Below the pieces are notes generated by a model. The model searched no databases, was not told the origin of the DNA, and worked only from the letters and a program-made list of their open reading frames with translations. The position numbers and the translations under genes are program-made. 64,000 bases of DNA, from positions 83,365,047 to 83,429,046 of the forward strand of contig NC_052016.1 of assembly GCF_015832195.1 (NCBI RefSeq), written 5' to 3'. The stretch comes from Motacilla alba alba. Taxonomy: Eukaryota; Chordata; Aves; Passeriformes; Motacillidae. Below are positions 12,601 to 24,345 of the stretch, piece by piece (position 1 is the stretch's first letter; every line of letters starts with the position of its first letter).

Positions 12601-15294
12601 CTAACTTTTCAGCAAAAAGTAAAATTTATTGTGAATACTCCAGAATCCCACCACTGGAAAATTTTAGCCTCTGTTCCTCCCCATTCCTCCAGTTTCCTTA
12701 CCATATAGCCATCAGCTATGTGACACGTTCAGTTGGCACTGTCTAACCAAATAATCAGCTACATGGTTGTTGGATTTCCCATAGCTTATCATTCTAAACT
12801 ATAAAGATGGAACACAACTGTTTATATTGTTAAAGTGCTAGAAAGAGCCTTGGTGGGGTTGGAGTTTGCATGATCCAGGAACTATTCCAGACAGGTTGTT
12901 TGCTGTTTGGAAAATAAGCAGAGATGTGTGCTGTTCCACGTCCCTTTGAATAGGCATATTTAATTTCTATTACCCTATGTTACCTAGCATGATGTTTCAC
13001 AGGTAGCATGGCTCTGGATGCCTAATAAATACCACACGTCACGCCACTCACAGCTGGTGTGCAGACAACCAACCAGTGTATTAAACCAAGTGGAAAAAAA
13101 CCACAAAAAAACCCTGAGACACGGAGCCACGATCACCAGCATTGTAAAAGCATCAGATCTGATTCAAATCTCATGCAGCTGTGAACTTCTTAGCATTTTC
13201 CCAGAAATGGTTTTGTGTACAGCATCAAGCAGAGTACAGCCCAGGAAAACTTTCTGAAAATCATGCTTAAGGATATGTTTCACTTACTGTATTATCACTG
13301 GTATATTTAGATTTTTAAAAACTGCAAGGAGAAAGAGGAATCCAAGGGCTTTAGAGAGCCAAGGGGAGTAGCCAGCTCAGAAGAAGTAAAGCTGAAGGAA
13401 AGGACATTACATTCTGCTCATGTAACTTGGGATCCAGTCCCGCAAATATCAAAGACCAGTACTTAGATCTACTTGGACAAGCAAACTAATGTCTGCCTAT
13501 GTAGAGTATGTCTGTCTGCACTGCTCTTCAATTTTCTCCCAGGTTTTGATGCTCTAATGACTTTAACTATGTAAATATTGGTGCATGCCCATGTGCTCCA
13601 GTGTTCTTGCGACCCAGGATCTGTGGATCTGTGACTGTATGTGATACCTCACTTAAGTTTTGGAGGTATGTAAGAACATTTAAGAAAAAAAAAAGTGCAT
13701 CCAATGTCTTTTTTTTTTTTTTTTTTTTTTTGCAAACCATCTGGAAAGGTCCTTTTGCACAAGCTTTTGAAATCCAGTCCAAAAAAGAGATAAAAATTTA
13801 TGTATACTATTCAGTCTATTGTTATTATTTTGAGGAGTTTTGGTAACACCATATATCCAATTAAGTCATCTGCCACTACCTCTCTGTTTCCAGTTGATAA
13901 CTGCACTGGAAAATTTAACCTCTTTGGCTGAAATTCTCTGCAGTGCTGCCTTCCCAGATTGATCTGGGCTTTCTTGGCAGTGCAAGCCAAGGTATACATT
14001 TTAGACAAAACAGTTCAGCTTGTTCAAAGAATCAGGCTGATGCAAAGCAGTTTATTCTTCTCATGTTCAGAAAACACAAACAAATTGATGTTTTCAACAT
14101 GAAATCCCAGGTTTCATTTGAAATGTACCTAGAAAGAGACTTAAGTGCCTATGATGTGCCTTTTTCCCTACTAGTGGTGCCATCTCCTGCCAGCCCTGCA
14201 TGGAAGTCTGGGCTGAGGCCACAGTTCCTGCTCATTTTAACCTCCCTTCAGCCAGGGCTGAGAAAGGGTCCTGTCACCTTATACTGCCCTGAGCTCACTT
14301 TCCTGCTCACTGCCTCCTGCCAGCATTAGGGAAGTGGTCTCATTAGAATCTTATCCCTTTGGCCAGGCTAGCCTCCAAGCATGCCTCCTCCCCAGTCCAT
14401 TTCACCTCCAGCATTCAAACTCAGGAGCCCATGTAAAGTCACAGTGAGAAGTAGCAGCTGGAGATGAGGAGGAAAAGGATGGGATGGCCTCTTTGGTGGT
14501 TGTACAGACACATTTTGGATCAGTGTAAGATCAGTGTAAATTTAGTTAACAAACCTGGGAAACACCCTGGCCTGACAGGGGAAGGCTTTCAGGGCACAGG
14601 GCTATGTCATGCTATAAAGTACTCATCCGTGAGGAATAAAGCTTCAAACAATGCACGCTGATCCAGATTCAGTGCACTGTGAGCAGCAGTGATAGAGGTT
14701 TGAAAGCAGCACTGAAGGGTTCCAAATACCTGTGGAGAAAGGGGATTGCTGGCTACAGGGACAACTCCTTGGGCAAAGAGGAAAACACAAAAGTTCACAT
14801 GAGAGAAAACACTTCCTTGACCCTGATGCCCTGAAAATGTAGTAACAGTATCATGAATATGGCAGAACTTTTCAGATAATGGTAATATTTGAAGCCTTCT
14901 TGATGCCTTATACCACCAGGAGTGTCTCTGGCTTTTGGAGCAAGGTTAGCAGACCCCTCCATCCCCATCCCCTCCCTCCAGCACCCATCTCACCTGTGCA
15001 GTGACAGCTGTGGTTGAAGAACTTGAGGGGCCACCGTTCACGATCATCCACATTTTGAAGAGTGTAGGGGCCACTCCAGGGCTGAGTGTCTGCCTGCACC
15101 TCCTCACACCGTCCCCTGCCCTGCAGGGACCCGCAGATATTGCCTGGCTCTGTCCCCAAGGCCGGGCAGCAGCGTTTCAGGCGAAGGGCTTCCACTGTCA
15201 TGCAGGCACGGGGAAACTGTGCCTGAGCCTGCGGGGGACAGCAGCAGGTCAGGTAGCCCAGCCCAGCCCAGAAAAGCCACCTGAGGGCTCCCAT
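478..15294 (-). CDS. DCT: DCT, dopachrome tautomerase (TYRP2), exons 1-7, 3' partial
   Basis: DCT isomerises dopachrome to DHICA in the melanosome lumen during eumelanin synthesis. Seven exons join as complement(478..679, 2134..2269, 2375..2554, 4183..4349, 5414..5514, 6778..7077, 14994..15294), giving 462 codons plus one base with no internal stop; every junction is GT-AG and phases agree. Residues 1-25 look like a signal peptide. A Cys-rich EGF-like stretch follows (about 95-125), then the tyrosinase-fold core. Metal site A histidines are H191, H213 and H222; site B histidines are H371, H375 and H398. In this family the DCT sites bind zinc, not copper. Each position is offset by two from the human residues I recall. 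The last exon (transmembrane anchor and short tail) was not found in 1-477, so it should lie off the left edge. The neighbours TGDS and GPR180 match known vertebrate synteny. The alternatives, TYR and TYRP1, fit the exon pattern and sequence less well. Confidence 0.96.
680..2133 (-). other. DCT intron 6
   Basis: GT-AG intron of 1454 bp, AT-rich. I see no repeat family, RNA or coding exon in it. Confidence 0.85.
2134..2269 (-). CDS. DCT: DCT coding exon 6 (residues 350-395)
   Basis: Acceptor CCGCAG|GAATGC; donor TTTGTG|GTATGT. It encodes [11 protein letters not shown] and the site B motif [12 protein letters not shown] with H371 and H375, ending AANDPIFV. Intron 5, between exons 5 and 6, is only 105 bp. 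Confidence 0.96.
2375..2554 (-). CDS. DCT: DCT coding exon 5 (residues 290-349)
   Basis: Acceptor ACTCAG|TTTGGA; donor TTTCAG|GTTTGT. It encodes [14 protein letters not shown], a variable Arg/Pro-rich loop (about residues 306-320), then [20 protein letters not shown]. Length 180 bp. The variable loop differs most from the mammalian protein, but the frame is intact. Confidence 0.95.
2555..4182 (-). other. DCT intron 4
   Basis: GT-AG intron of 1628 bp. No recognisable repeat or gene; short open frames here are not supported by splice sites or family motifs. Confidence 0.85.
4183..4349 (-). CDS. DCT: DCT coding exon 4 (residues 235-289)
   Basis: Acceptor TTGCAG|CGCCTG; donor AACAG|GTAGGA. It encodes [19 protein letters not shown] and a [12 protein letters not shown] segment, both hallmarks of the DCT/TYRP family. 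Length 167 bp, ending in phase 2 inside a Ser codon completed by exon 5. Confidence 0.96.
4350..5413 (-). other. DCT intron 3
   Basis: GT-AG intron of 1064 bp. It contains a near-perfect inverted repeat (4956-5009), listed separately; otherwise nothing recognisable. Confidence 0.85.
4956..5009. repeat. Inverted repeat, 20-bp arms, 14-nt loop
   Basis: The left arm (4956-4975) and right arm (4990-5009) are reverse complements with one mismatch in 20. The 12 bp next to the loop (ATTTAAGGCATA / TATGCCTTAAAT) pair perfectly. It could be the stem of a small hairpin transposon relic, a cruciform or hairpin RNA, or chance in AT-rich intron. Confidence 0.8.
5414..5514 (-). CDS. DCT: DCT coding exon 3 (residues 201-234)
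   Basis: Acceptor TTGTAG|GTCCTG; donor CTGCAG|GTCGGT. It encodes [15 protein letters not shown] and [15 protein letters not shown], with site A histidines H213 and H222. The exon is 101 bp and restores phase 0. The donor has C at +3 instead of the usual purine but keeps a strong CAG|G boundary. Confidence 0.96.
5515..6777 (-). other. DCT intron 2
   Basis: GT-AG intron of 1263 bp. It holds a trivial 8-bp tandem duplication (ggtgactt) near 6473. No other feature seen. Confidence 0.85.
6778..7077 (-). CDS. DCT: DCT coding exon 2 (residues 101-200)
   Basis: Acceptor ATCCAG|GAAAC; donor TTGG|GTTAGT (a weaker donor than consensus). It encodes the end of the EGF-like Cys motif ([15 protein letters not shown]) and the start of the catalytic core. 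It includes [11 protein letters not shown] and the site A histidine H191 in [14 protein letters not shown]. Length 300 bp. Confidence 0.96.
7078..14993 (-). other. DCT intron 1
   Basis: The largest DCT intron, 7916 bp between exons 2 and 1. A pure T run of 23 lies at 13709-13731. No coding exon, RNA gene or recognisable repeat family was seen. Long first introns of pigment genes can carry enhancers, but I cannot point to one here. Confidence 0.8.
13709..13731. repeat. Poly(T) run, 23 nt
   Basis: Uninterrupted T homopolymer inside DCT intron 1. On the minus strand it is A23, preceded by no retroelement that I recognise. Confidence 0.9.
14994..15294 (-). CDS. DCT: DCT coding exon 1 (residues 1-100 plus one base)
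   Basis: The ATG is at 15294-15292 and opens a hydrophobic leader ([11 protein letters not shown]...). The frame continues through the family motif [12 protein letters not shown] and a Cys-rich region ending NHSCHCTG. The donor is CAG|GTGAGA, with the exon ending at 14994 in phase 1. The start was chosen because it precedes the signal peptide directly and because a TATA box and E-box lie upstream. Confidence 0.95.
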
Positions 15295-15542
15295 TACTGC
15301 TGAGTGCAGGCTGTGCCTCTCTGCTGAACCTGACTGCGAAGAGCAGGGAGATGTGTACTGTGGGACAACCTGGCCTCACCACAGCTCCATGCCCCAGCCA
15401 ACCAGGATAATAACCCTTGCTGCTAAGGATGCTGGTGTTGGGTGTTTGTTTAATCCCAGGCTCTAATTGCCTCGAATGCGGCTCAAAAGACGGGTGCTTT
15501 GACTCTGTGGTGCCTGCCCAGCAGCCACGGCTTTGAGCAGGG

Positions 15543-15550
15543 TTTATATA
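15543..15550 (-). promoter_or_regulatory. TATA box of DCT
   Basis: On the minus strand the sequence reads TATATAAA, in the context CCTCTATATAAACCC. It lies about 250 bp upstream of the DCT start codon, which would place transcription start near 15515 and give a 5' UTR of roughly 220 nt. The start site is inferred, not observed. Confidence 0.65.
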
Positions 15551-15607
15551 GAGGCTGGGAGAAGCCCTCATTAGAGGGATTAGCACGGCACAAATCCTCG
15601 TGTTTTG

Positions 15608-15619
15608 CACATGACATCA
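15608..15619 (-). promoter_or_regulatory. E-box of M-box type overlapping a CRE-like site upstream of DCT
   Basis: The minus strand reads TGATGTCATGTG. It contains TCATGTG (15608-15614), the core of the MITF-binding M-box, overlapping TGATGTCA (15612-15619), a CRE/AP-1-like octamer. It sits about 60 bp upstream of the TATA box. MITF control of DCT through such sites is established in mammals; its use here is inferred. Confidence 0.55.
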
Positions 15620-18054
15620 AGGGCAGAAAAGATGCCAGTGTGAAAGCAAGGTTCTGGCAGCTTGTCAGGAGAGTGAATGCCTCAGATTTATTTCTCCAAG
15701 TCTTTTATGAGCTTTGAGAAATTGATGGTCTTGTTTTAGCTGAGGTGGCTGGAGAAACACATTTATTCTTTTAATCAAAACCCTGTAAACAGATGATAAA
15801 TAAAAGAGGAAACCTCTTCTCTTTTAGTCCATTCACTGCAAGATAATACTTTCCATTAAAGCAGTAGCAGTGGAAAACTAACTGGAAGCACAAAGGACAG
15901 AGATGCACCATTAACAAAAATTAATAAATGTGGTAATTTGTGGTAAATTTGGGGTGGAGATTCCACCTGCCAACTGCTGAACTTCAGTGCTTGCACTAAA
16001 AACATCTGAGTGGCAAGTGGGAAAGGGTTTCCTTCCTAATAGTCTTTTTGCATGCAAAATTAATTATTTAATTATTTTAAAGAGTGAATGGTCCTTATTT
16101 GCTCTGTAATCCTTTCCCCATCATTACACCAAAGGTTGCTGTAGAGGTGGTCTGGCTGTTAGACTTTCAGAACTGTCACAGCTGAGCATTTATTACCCAC
16201 CTGGCAGGAGCCAGTCTATGAGATCAATACACACACCAGACATGCACTTAAGTGGTTCTGTTCAGTATTCCGATAAAAATATCCTTAAAAAGCTCCTAGT
16301 GTGCAGCAGTTCTTGCCCTCAATGCAGCTCCTACAGCAATAAAATCAATAAACAAAAATAAAGTAGTGATAAGTGATTCTATGAGTCTGAAGCAATAGCT
16401 ATTAGTTCAGGTCCACCATAGTAAATAAAAACTGGCAACTCCCCCTGCTTCACTGAAAGCTTTCACTACCTTCCCTTTCCACCTTGCTCTGTTGTTTAGC
16501 CACTTTTATAAGCATATATAATGAAAAAAAGCCATGGTTGTGTCTGTGGCATTCAATACTTCCATGGCTGTTCAACCATTCTGCTTCAAGAAGTTTTTGA
16601 TCTATGCAGCAAATTATTGCCACCATGTAGCTAAAGAGTTCATCCACACTGCCATCAGCACTTTCAGGTTCTCAGATCTTTATATCAAAAACTCATTGCT
16701 TGACAGACAAACTGAAATATGATTCTGCCTCATTTATGGAGGCATAAAGCATATTAGCAATACCATGTATTCTGAAATGGGTTTCAACTCACCTCACTTT
16801 GGATTCAATTTACCTGGAATTGGCTTTTGTCTGCTGCTCTTGACACAATGTGTGAAAAAGACAGAAAGTGTGAATAGCTGCTGAAAAAATATGTAGAAGA
16901 AGCTCAGGAGTTATAAATGGAAGAACTGGCTCAAAAACCCTCTGAAAAACACTCCTCCCCATTCTACTCAGTACCCAAATGCATCACTCTGCTGTGTGAA
17001 GGATCTGTCTTTGAATCTATGTCAGACAATGTCTTGTACCAAAGTTACCCACATAATATCCAAAAGCAATTAAAGTGAAGAGTCACTTATCAGCATCACC
17101 AAAACATAATCAAAACATACAGATAGCATTCAGCTAACCAATCAAACCCCTGAACTGGTGGGTCTATAAGTAAAATAAGTGTCCAAGCAGCCATTTTAAT
17201 CAAAGTTGGCTCAATTTAGACACTGATAGGAAGGTTTCTACAGCTGTTTGAAACCCTATATGAGACAGAAAGAGTAAGCACAGAGAAAGGTGAGATACTG
17301 AGGCAGGAAAAATGAGGTAAAGCAAGAGAATTGGTTTCTAATGTAGTACATGAGGAAGGAGAAATCTGCTGTTTTCAGAGAAGTTGTAGTGTGGAAAAGG
17401 AACAGCAGGTAGAGGATGATATGGAAATTACTTAGTGTGCAGGGAAAATAAAACTGTGAGTAGAAGAGTGGCACATGTGTAGATTTTATTATGATTACTT
17501 CCGTCCATCACAACCACATAATTCTACACCACTGAGAGCACAATGCAGCATGCAGTCCCGGCATAGATGTAGCAGTCGTCTCTTGTCCTCAGTAATGTAT
17601 TAGCATTTTAGGAGTTCCTCCCCTGGCTGCGGGGGAGCACCCAGACAAGCAGAAGAAGGATGCACAGATCCCACATCCTGGCGTCACTGAGTCACCAGCA
17701 ATGGTGGTTTTCTGCTGCTGCATGACACGCCATGAGGAACACACTGAACAAAATTACAAAAAGACAGTTGTATTTCTATTAATCACTGGAAAACAGCAGG
17801 CACTGTCCATTCTTTAGTGTGTCACTACTGAGAAGTTCCTCTGTTTTTCCCACACAATCACACTTAAATAAAGGAGCTCTTGTTGGGGCTGCACAGAATC
17901 AGCAGTATACCAGTTTACAAATTAGTATCCTGAATGACTTTCTATTTACTACAGAGTTTCACTGTGTCTTGAAAAATGGGTTGTGCTATGTGTTGGTACT
18001 ACTGCCCTGAACCATCTAAGGACTTCTCAGGCAGCAAATCTGAGCATATGAGCC
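15620..18054. other. Intergenic region upstream of DCT
   Basis: No gene recognised. This is the proximal 5' flank of DCT, so regulatory elements are plausible, but I identify none beyond the promoter motifs. Confidence 0.6.
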
Positions 18055-19152
18055 ATGCCAATTCTCCAGACTGTGATTGCACTGCCTTATCCACAAGCAC
18101 TGGGCTTGCATGCCACAGTTTGGCAGATGGGGAGCTACAGGAGTGGTTTCTGTGAGAAGCTTCTAGAAATTTCCCCCATGTCCAAGAGAGCCAAAGCCAG
18201 CTGGCTCCAAGACGGGCCCACCACTGGCCAAGGCCAAGCCCATCAGCGAAAGTGGCAGCACTCTGGGGACAACAGATTTGAAAAGGGAAAAGAAATTACT
18301 GCATAATGGCAACTGCAGACAGAGAGAGGGGAGAAGACATGTGAGAGGGACAGCCCTGCAGACACCAGGGTCAGAGAAGAAGGAGGGGAAGGAGGTGCTT
18401 CAGGTGCCAGAGCTGAGATTTTCCTGCAGCCCCTGGCACAGCCTATGGTGAGGCAGCTGGGACCCCGCAGCCCATGGAGGTACCAGAGACCCACCAGCAG
18501 CCTGGGGAGAGCTCCACACCAGAGCAGATGGATGCCTGAAGGAGGCTGCAATCCTTTGGGAAGCAGGCTCCTGGCAGGACCTGTGGAGAGAGGAGCCTGT
18601 GCTGTAGCAAAGCTGGCAGGAGCTGTGACCCTGCAGGAACCCACACTGGAGCAGTCTGTTCCTGCATGACTGTGCCCGTGGGAAGGATTCATACTGGAGA
18701 AATTCATGGAGGACTGTCTCCTGTGGGAGGCACCTCAGGCAGAAGCAGGGGTGGACTGTCAGGAGTCCTCCCACTGAGGAGGAAGGAACAAAGAGACATG
18801 ATAGACTAACCACAGCTCCCATTCACTGTCTCCCTGCACTGCTGGTGAGGAGAAGGTGGAGAAAATGGAATGATATTAAGGCCAGGAAGGGGGAAATATG
18901 AGGAGGAGGTGTTTTCAAGATTTTATTTTATTTCTCATTGCCGCAATCGGATTTGACTGGTAATAAATTATACTAATTTCCCTGAGTCTGTTGTGCCCAC
19001 GATAGTAATTGCTGAATGATCTCTCCCTGTCCTTATCTCAACCCACAAGCCTTTCTCTATATGCTCTCTTCCCTATCCAGCTGGGGAGGGCAGTGACAGA
19101 GTGGCTTTGGAGGGTGCCTGGCATCCAGCGAGGGTCAACAAAACACACCACA
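18055..19152 (+). mobile_element. Avian LTR-type retroelement sequence, about 1.1 kb
   Basis: A block of G/C-richer sequence with loosely repeated Pro/Gly-coding units (around 18420-18760, ggagcag/ctgtgg-type words). It is followed by a polyadenylation-like AATAAA (near 18961) and a conserved-looking 3' segment ending in a gggtcaac...accaca terminus near 19152. I recognise this overall sequence as a dispersed bird LTR, but I cannot name the family with confidence. The 5' limit is uncertain. Open frames inside it (up to 154 codons) are not genes. Confidence 0.55.
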
Positions 19153-22100
19153 CATCTGAGTTACTGGATAAGTTTCAGGTGATACACACCTGAAACTGTG
19201 TTCAATTTTTAATTACCTTATTTGGGATTTACTCTGAAAGTACAGGAAAACAGTATTTCAGCTATCTTGTAGCCTGGATTCATGCATAGGGTGACCCCCT
19301 ACAGAAAATTTCTCAGCCTGTCATCAAAGACTGGCAAAGAAGTATGTCCATATGCCAACACATTTTTTGGACAAATACATTCACATATTTTTGTGGCAAG
19401 AGAGGAAATAAAGAAAAAGAATACTCAAAGATACAGGCAAAGAAATCACTAAACACAAGTCACACAAGTAATACAGAATTCCTGAGTAGTAAGTAGGCAA
19501 CAAGTTCGCTTTTTTTTTTCTCAATGATGCTATTGTTTCTCAGGCTCCTAAACTGTACTCAAGCACAGATTAGTATCAAGCCAGAAAAGTATTTGGCCTT
19601 TGGAATTTTGGAAAGAATTTTGGTCAAAATAAAACATTCTACATATAAACTGATGTGGAAACCAGTATATCAACAGAAGAAAAAATAAATTACATGACAA
19701 TTCATAATGACTCTGGCAATAACAAGAAGATCATTTTATAAGGAAACCTGTAGCAGAGGTTTTCAGACACCTGTTCATGTTCTAGGTTTCCCCAATCTCC
19801 TAGCAAATTTACGTCTTTGGGATCTCTCAACAAAAGCTACTGCCCTGTCACCACCTTACTCTTTGTCTCCTTGTCCGGTATGTGGGAGAATGAGGCCAAA
19901 GTCTGGGAATGTCAGAGTAGCTCTGAAGATCTCAAGGTCCTGCCAATGCACAGAAACCCTCTTCATATGAACAGTCTCATCATCTCCTGGATTCTCATAT
20001 TATTTATCCAGTCCTTTTCTAATGCATGGAATTATTTTCCTGAAAACCAAATTATATCCTACAACATGTTCACATGCTAGAAGAGAAGAACAACTCAGAG
20101 AAGAACAACATGCATGAGAGGTCTACATTTAAACAGAGGAATTCCCTCCAGATTCTTCATGGATTTCTCACCAGTCCTTGTGGTTCAGCTGAACTTGCCT
20201 CCCAGAAGTGCGGAGCTGACTGCAGTGGGAATTCCTCATTACGTAAGGAAACACACAGTTCCAGAGCTCTGAATTTGCTGGCACTTTGCTTCTCCTCTCC
20301 CCAGGGACACATGCTAGCTGAAGCATGTACTCTGCACAACTTGCATAGGAAGGTCCCACACTTCCACTTCATGCACTGCTTTGGTACAGCACATCCCTGT
20401 GTCATCTCTGCCAGATCTTTCTACAGCCTTAAATAAACATTATTTGCAGACACATTTTTATACTTTTAAGTCAGGCGTTGCCTTTCTGTGGTTTTATTCA
20501 TTTCTCTCTGAGATAATGATTGAGCACACTTCCATTTCTTTTGTGAGATCTTTCATTCATCCTGCTCCCTCATTCAAGATGTCTGAGAAACTTCTTCAGT
20601 GATCATGACTGAGTATCATCATTTGGTTTATGAGACTCAGTACTCTGTCACTTTCTAATGAAACAAGCACACTTTTTCCAGCGTCCATATTATGTAGGAA
20701 CATAGATATAAGCTTGAGCCATTTATAATTTAGATAAACACAATGCTGACTGGCAGATTAAACTGCTGCTGGGATGACCACCTACCCAAAGACAATTTTA
20801 TCTTCAGAATTATTTCATCAGATTCTAGCCTGGGGTTACTATAAAGGCAGTCATAGAATATAAAGTATGATTCACTTAAGAAAGCCAGAAACTGGAAGCT
20901 AAGAGAACTAAATCTCAGTTACCCTGATGTTCACCAGTACTCGATGAAGGGAAAGAAGCACCTCCAGGGAACAGCACACTCCATTCTCAGACAGGCATCT
21001 TGCCAAGGTCTTCTGTCCTAATTTCTCTTCCTTGATCTTAAAAGGAGGTGAGGGTAACTAGTTTGACTTCAGACAGACACCGAAATTCTAAATGTCACTG
21101 ATATCAAATGAATGTCACTAAATGGCTGTGGCAGGAGAGGGCCTGATCTACATAGAGTAGATCTCTGCCAGTTTACAAAAGGTAAAGTGAAATAGGTAGG
21201 ACAGAGTCACTTGTCTCAACAATTCAGCTATGCAACAAATTGCCCCTGTCAGAGGGGAATAAATATGAAGAAGGAAATCCAGGTCTGACTATGTACCACA
21301 TTAAAAGAAATCTGAAATATAGGACAAGTATTTGAAATAATATCTGAAATTATAGAGTCACAGTGTAGTTTGGTTTGGAACCTTACATTCAACTTTCCAG
21401 AGCCTGATCCAGAAGACATTCTTCTCTCACGATTTTTATTCAAAATACTAATGCTACTACTTATCCCAATAGAAAATATAAAATGGAACAAAATATATTC
21501 ATCCATCATGTCATGTGGTCTAAATTCCAAGAACATTGTGGACAAAGTAATTAATGTTCCCTTGCTTTAAGCAAGAGGATGTATGTACATTTAAACAAAA
21601 AATATAATGCTCTACCTGGGATTCACTGAGGGATAACTTTGATGACCATAGCAAGACTGAAGGCTAAGCTTCCACTTAATTGCCCCAAATTTGCCTTGGT
21701 AACTGTACCATAAATTCAATAGTTCTACATATAACGGAATAAGAATCCTTTATTACTAGAATAGCATAAAGTAGGAACTCTGGAATAAATCACTGAGGAA
21801 AAAAATAACAAAGGAGGAGGGGGAAAGAAACAACCACAGCCCAAAACTCCCAAGGAATGGGATCAAATGAGGTTCCTGAGCAGAACTCAAACAGGATAAA
21901 GCTCTCCTAAACTGCTCACTCACAGGGGAACAGGGGAAATAAAAGACTTGAATGTAAACTATTGGATTCTAGAAATGCAGCATCAGCTGAAAATTTTTGT
22001 TGCCTTTTTAACTGCATTTATTTCCCAGAAAATTGAAAAAACACCATTCTAGCTCTTCTACAGGATCAGAAACCAAATAGACTATAACTAAGATTTGTTA

Positions 22101-23917
22101 TTAAAAACATAAAAAACCTAAACGTGACTCCGGACTCATGTTTTCTAAACCCCTTGTATCTGTCACACTACATAACTAAATGAGATTTACCAGATGTCTG
22201 TAAACAGTGAAGGAGACAAAGTCTGAAATCTTTCAGTCAAGAGACAGAAATGTTTTCTAGTAAACAAACCCGATTTTTAATCCAAAGAGAAGGAAATTTT
22301 ACTGCTGAGAGGTAGACAAGACAGTAACAAGTAACAAGTGCAGAAATTCCTTCAGGGACAAGGAGGAGACTTTTTTAATTAAGCAGATGTGCAGCTCGGG
22401 GGACATGGAGGAAAAGGAGGAGCATTTCGCACAAGGAACACCTGAACTTGAGCCTATGGACAACACCGGGCACAGAAACTTTGTCCCATCACTGTCAGAA
22501 ATTCCAAATAGAGATATTTCACAGTAAAGTTTTAAGCTTCTTCATTATTTGTCATGTTCCATGACTGCAAGCTGTTGCAGCCTGCAGCAGAGCTAGGAGG
22601 TGGGGTACGCCTCTCTCTGATGCTCTCCTTCTGCCCCAGTTTTCATTCGCTTGAAACAGCAGCCAAGGATGGCCATGGAAAAGGCACGTGAACCAAATCC
22701 ACCAGACGCTGAATCTTTGCCTAAGGCTGAAAGCACATGAAAAGGTTTTTTCCCTCTGAATCCCTGCCAGGTATCAACTTCAGTATTAGGTGGACATTTA
22801 AAAAAGCATATGTGAGTATATATCTGTAGTACCAGAGAAGCTTCCCAGTTGCAGAGAAAGATCTTTGTGACTAAATCATAAAGGCCTAGTTAGACAGCCT
22901 GTATTTGTGTCCTAGCAGGGGGTCCATCTTGAGGGAAGAAGCTGATAGAAAAATAAATGGAAATGTTTGATGGCAAGAAGAGGCCTAGAGTGCAGCAAAA
23001 AAAAAATGTGTAAAGAAGGTACAGCTGAATGAAAAAATGCCTGAATATTCTGTGACAAGCAATAAAGCAGCAACACTTGAGGTTATTTTCACAGAACCTG
23101 CCAAATCACATTAGAAATCTGCACCAAGCCCGCAAAATCAAACAGACAGGAGTTTAAAAATTCCAGAATTGAGGTTATCTCTTAATTTTATCCTCTTCTT
23201 TCACATAATACTTCAGGCCTTATTCAGTGTGTGCAACCTAAATCCCACACCAAACAAAAAATGAGATTTTCTTCTCACTCTCCCTGTGAAAAACACCAAT
23301 CACTTGTTTTTAAAATTTTAAAAGTTTAATAGTGATTAAATGGTTTTTAAAATAGTGATATAATTAGTGTAATAAAAAGTAGAACAACCGAGATTAGGAC
23401 AACACAAGACAATAAGAACAAAGAGCTACAGACAGTCTGGATACCTTTTCTGGGCAAAATAAGCCTGAAAAAGGACACACGTTAACACAGGATTAACCCT
23501 TAAAAACAATAGCCTGTTGCACATTCATACACCTCATGCATGATGCATAAATTCCATTCAAATAAAGGATTCTGTCTGGTCAGTGTCAAATTCTTCCTCT
23601 TAATCCTAACAGCGTCTTCAAGACTGAGCAAGGCAGGAAGAAGTTAGTTTCTTCTGATAATGGAGCAAAAAATCCTCTTTCTCTGAAAGATTTAGGTGTC
23701 CTGTGGCTGCTATCTGGTGCAAGTACCTCATTCCTTTCTTTAAAAAACTATCCCACATACATAGTTTCTATTTTAACATTATGTTATAACCTAAAACTAT
23801 ATTTAAGAAAATTAATACAGCATAACTTTCCAACATAACAAATATAATAGTCATCCTAATATTTGCGAAAAGCCAATTATAAAATACGCATTTTTCATTC
23901 TCCCCATGGCTATTACC
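19153..23917. other. Intergenic region, no feature recognised
   Basis: About 4.8 kb of AT-rich sequence between the two LTR-type repeats. No exon, RNA gene or repeat that I can name. Confidence 0.6.
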
Positions 23918-23924
23918 ATTAGTA

Positions 23925-24345
23925 TGTGGTTGTGATATTTTGTGAAAATCCCTTTGCTAGGATTTTCTTCTCCTGAGAAGCTGAGAAGGCCTCAGCTTCA
24001 AGTGTAAACAATTTGTTACCTACTACTGTGGAATGCAGCAGGTGCTTCCTCGATTGGTCAGTGTGGGATGTTTCTACTTGGTGGCCAATCGAGGAGGCAG
24101 CAGCTCTCGGACTCTCTGGGAGTCACAGAACTTTGTTATTCATTCCTTTCTATTCCTGTCTCGCCTTCTGATGATTTCTTTCTCTCTGTTCTTTGTAGTA
24201 TAGTTATAGTGTGGTCTTTTTTAATGTAATATATATCATAATATAATAAACCAGCCTTCTGAAATGGAGTCAAGATCTCCCATTCACCAAGTCCAGACTG
24301 CCCAGAAAACCCACGGCAATAAATGTTGATCCCAGACGTGGCAAT
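23925..24345 (+). mobile_element. Solo LTR of a passerine endogenous retrovirus
   Basis: It begins TGTGGTTGTGATATTTTGTG and ends near GACGTGGCAAT. It is bracketed by the 7-mer attagta at 23918-23924 and 24346-24352. Inside are inverted CCAAT motifs in an 11-bp perfect inverted repeat (24047-24057 with 24085-24095), a TATA-rich region and an AATAAA (near 24244) followed by CAGCCTTCTGAAA, the usual LTR order. The central words (tgtaaacaat, tgctgtggaatgcagcaggtgc-like) match an LTR family I know as common in songbirds. No viral coding sequence is attached. The exact 3' end and duplication length are uncertain. Confidence 0.65.

Noticed and set aside
15104..15610. 168-codon minus-strand open frame over DCT exon 1 and its promoter
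   Set aside because: It is an alternative frame of DCT exon 1; the true frame carries the signal peptide and conserved family motifs.
18243..18822. Open frames of 140-154 codons on the minus strand
   Set aside because: They fall inside a dispersed LTR-type repeat and match no retroviral or cellular protein I know.
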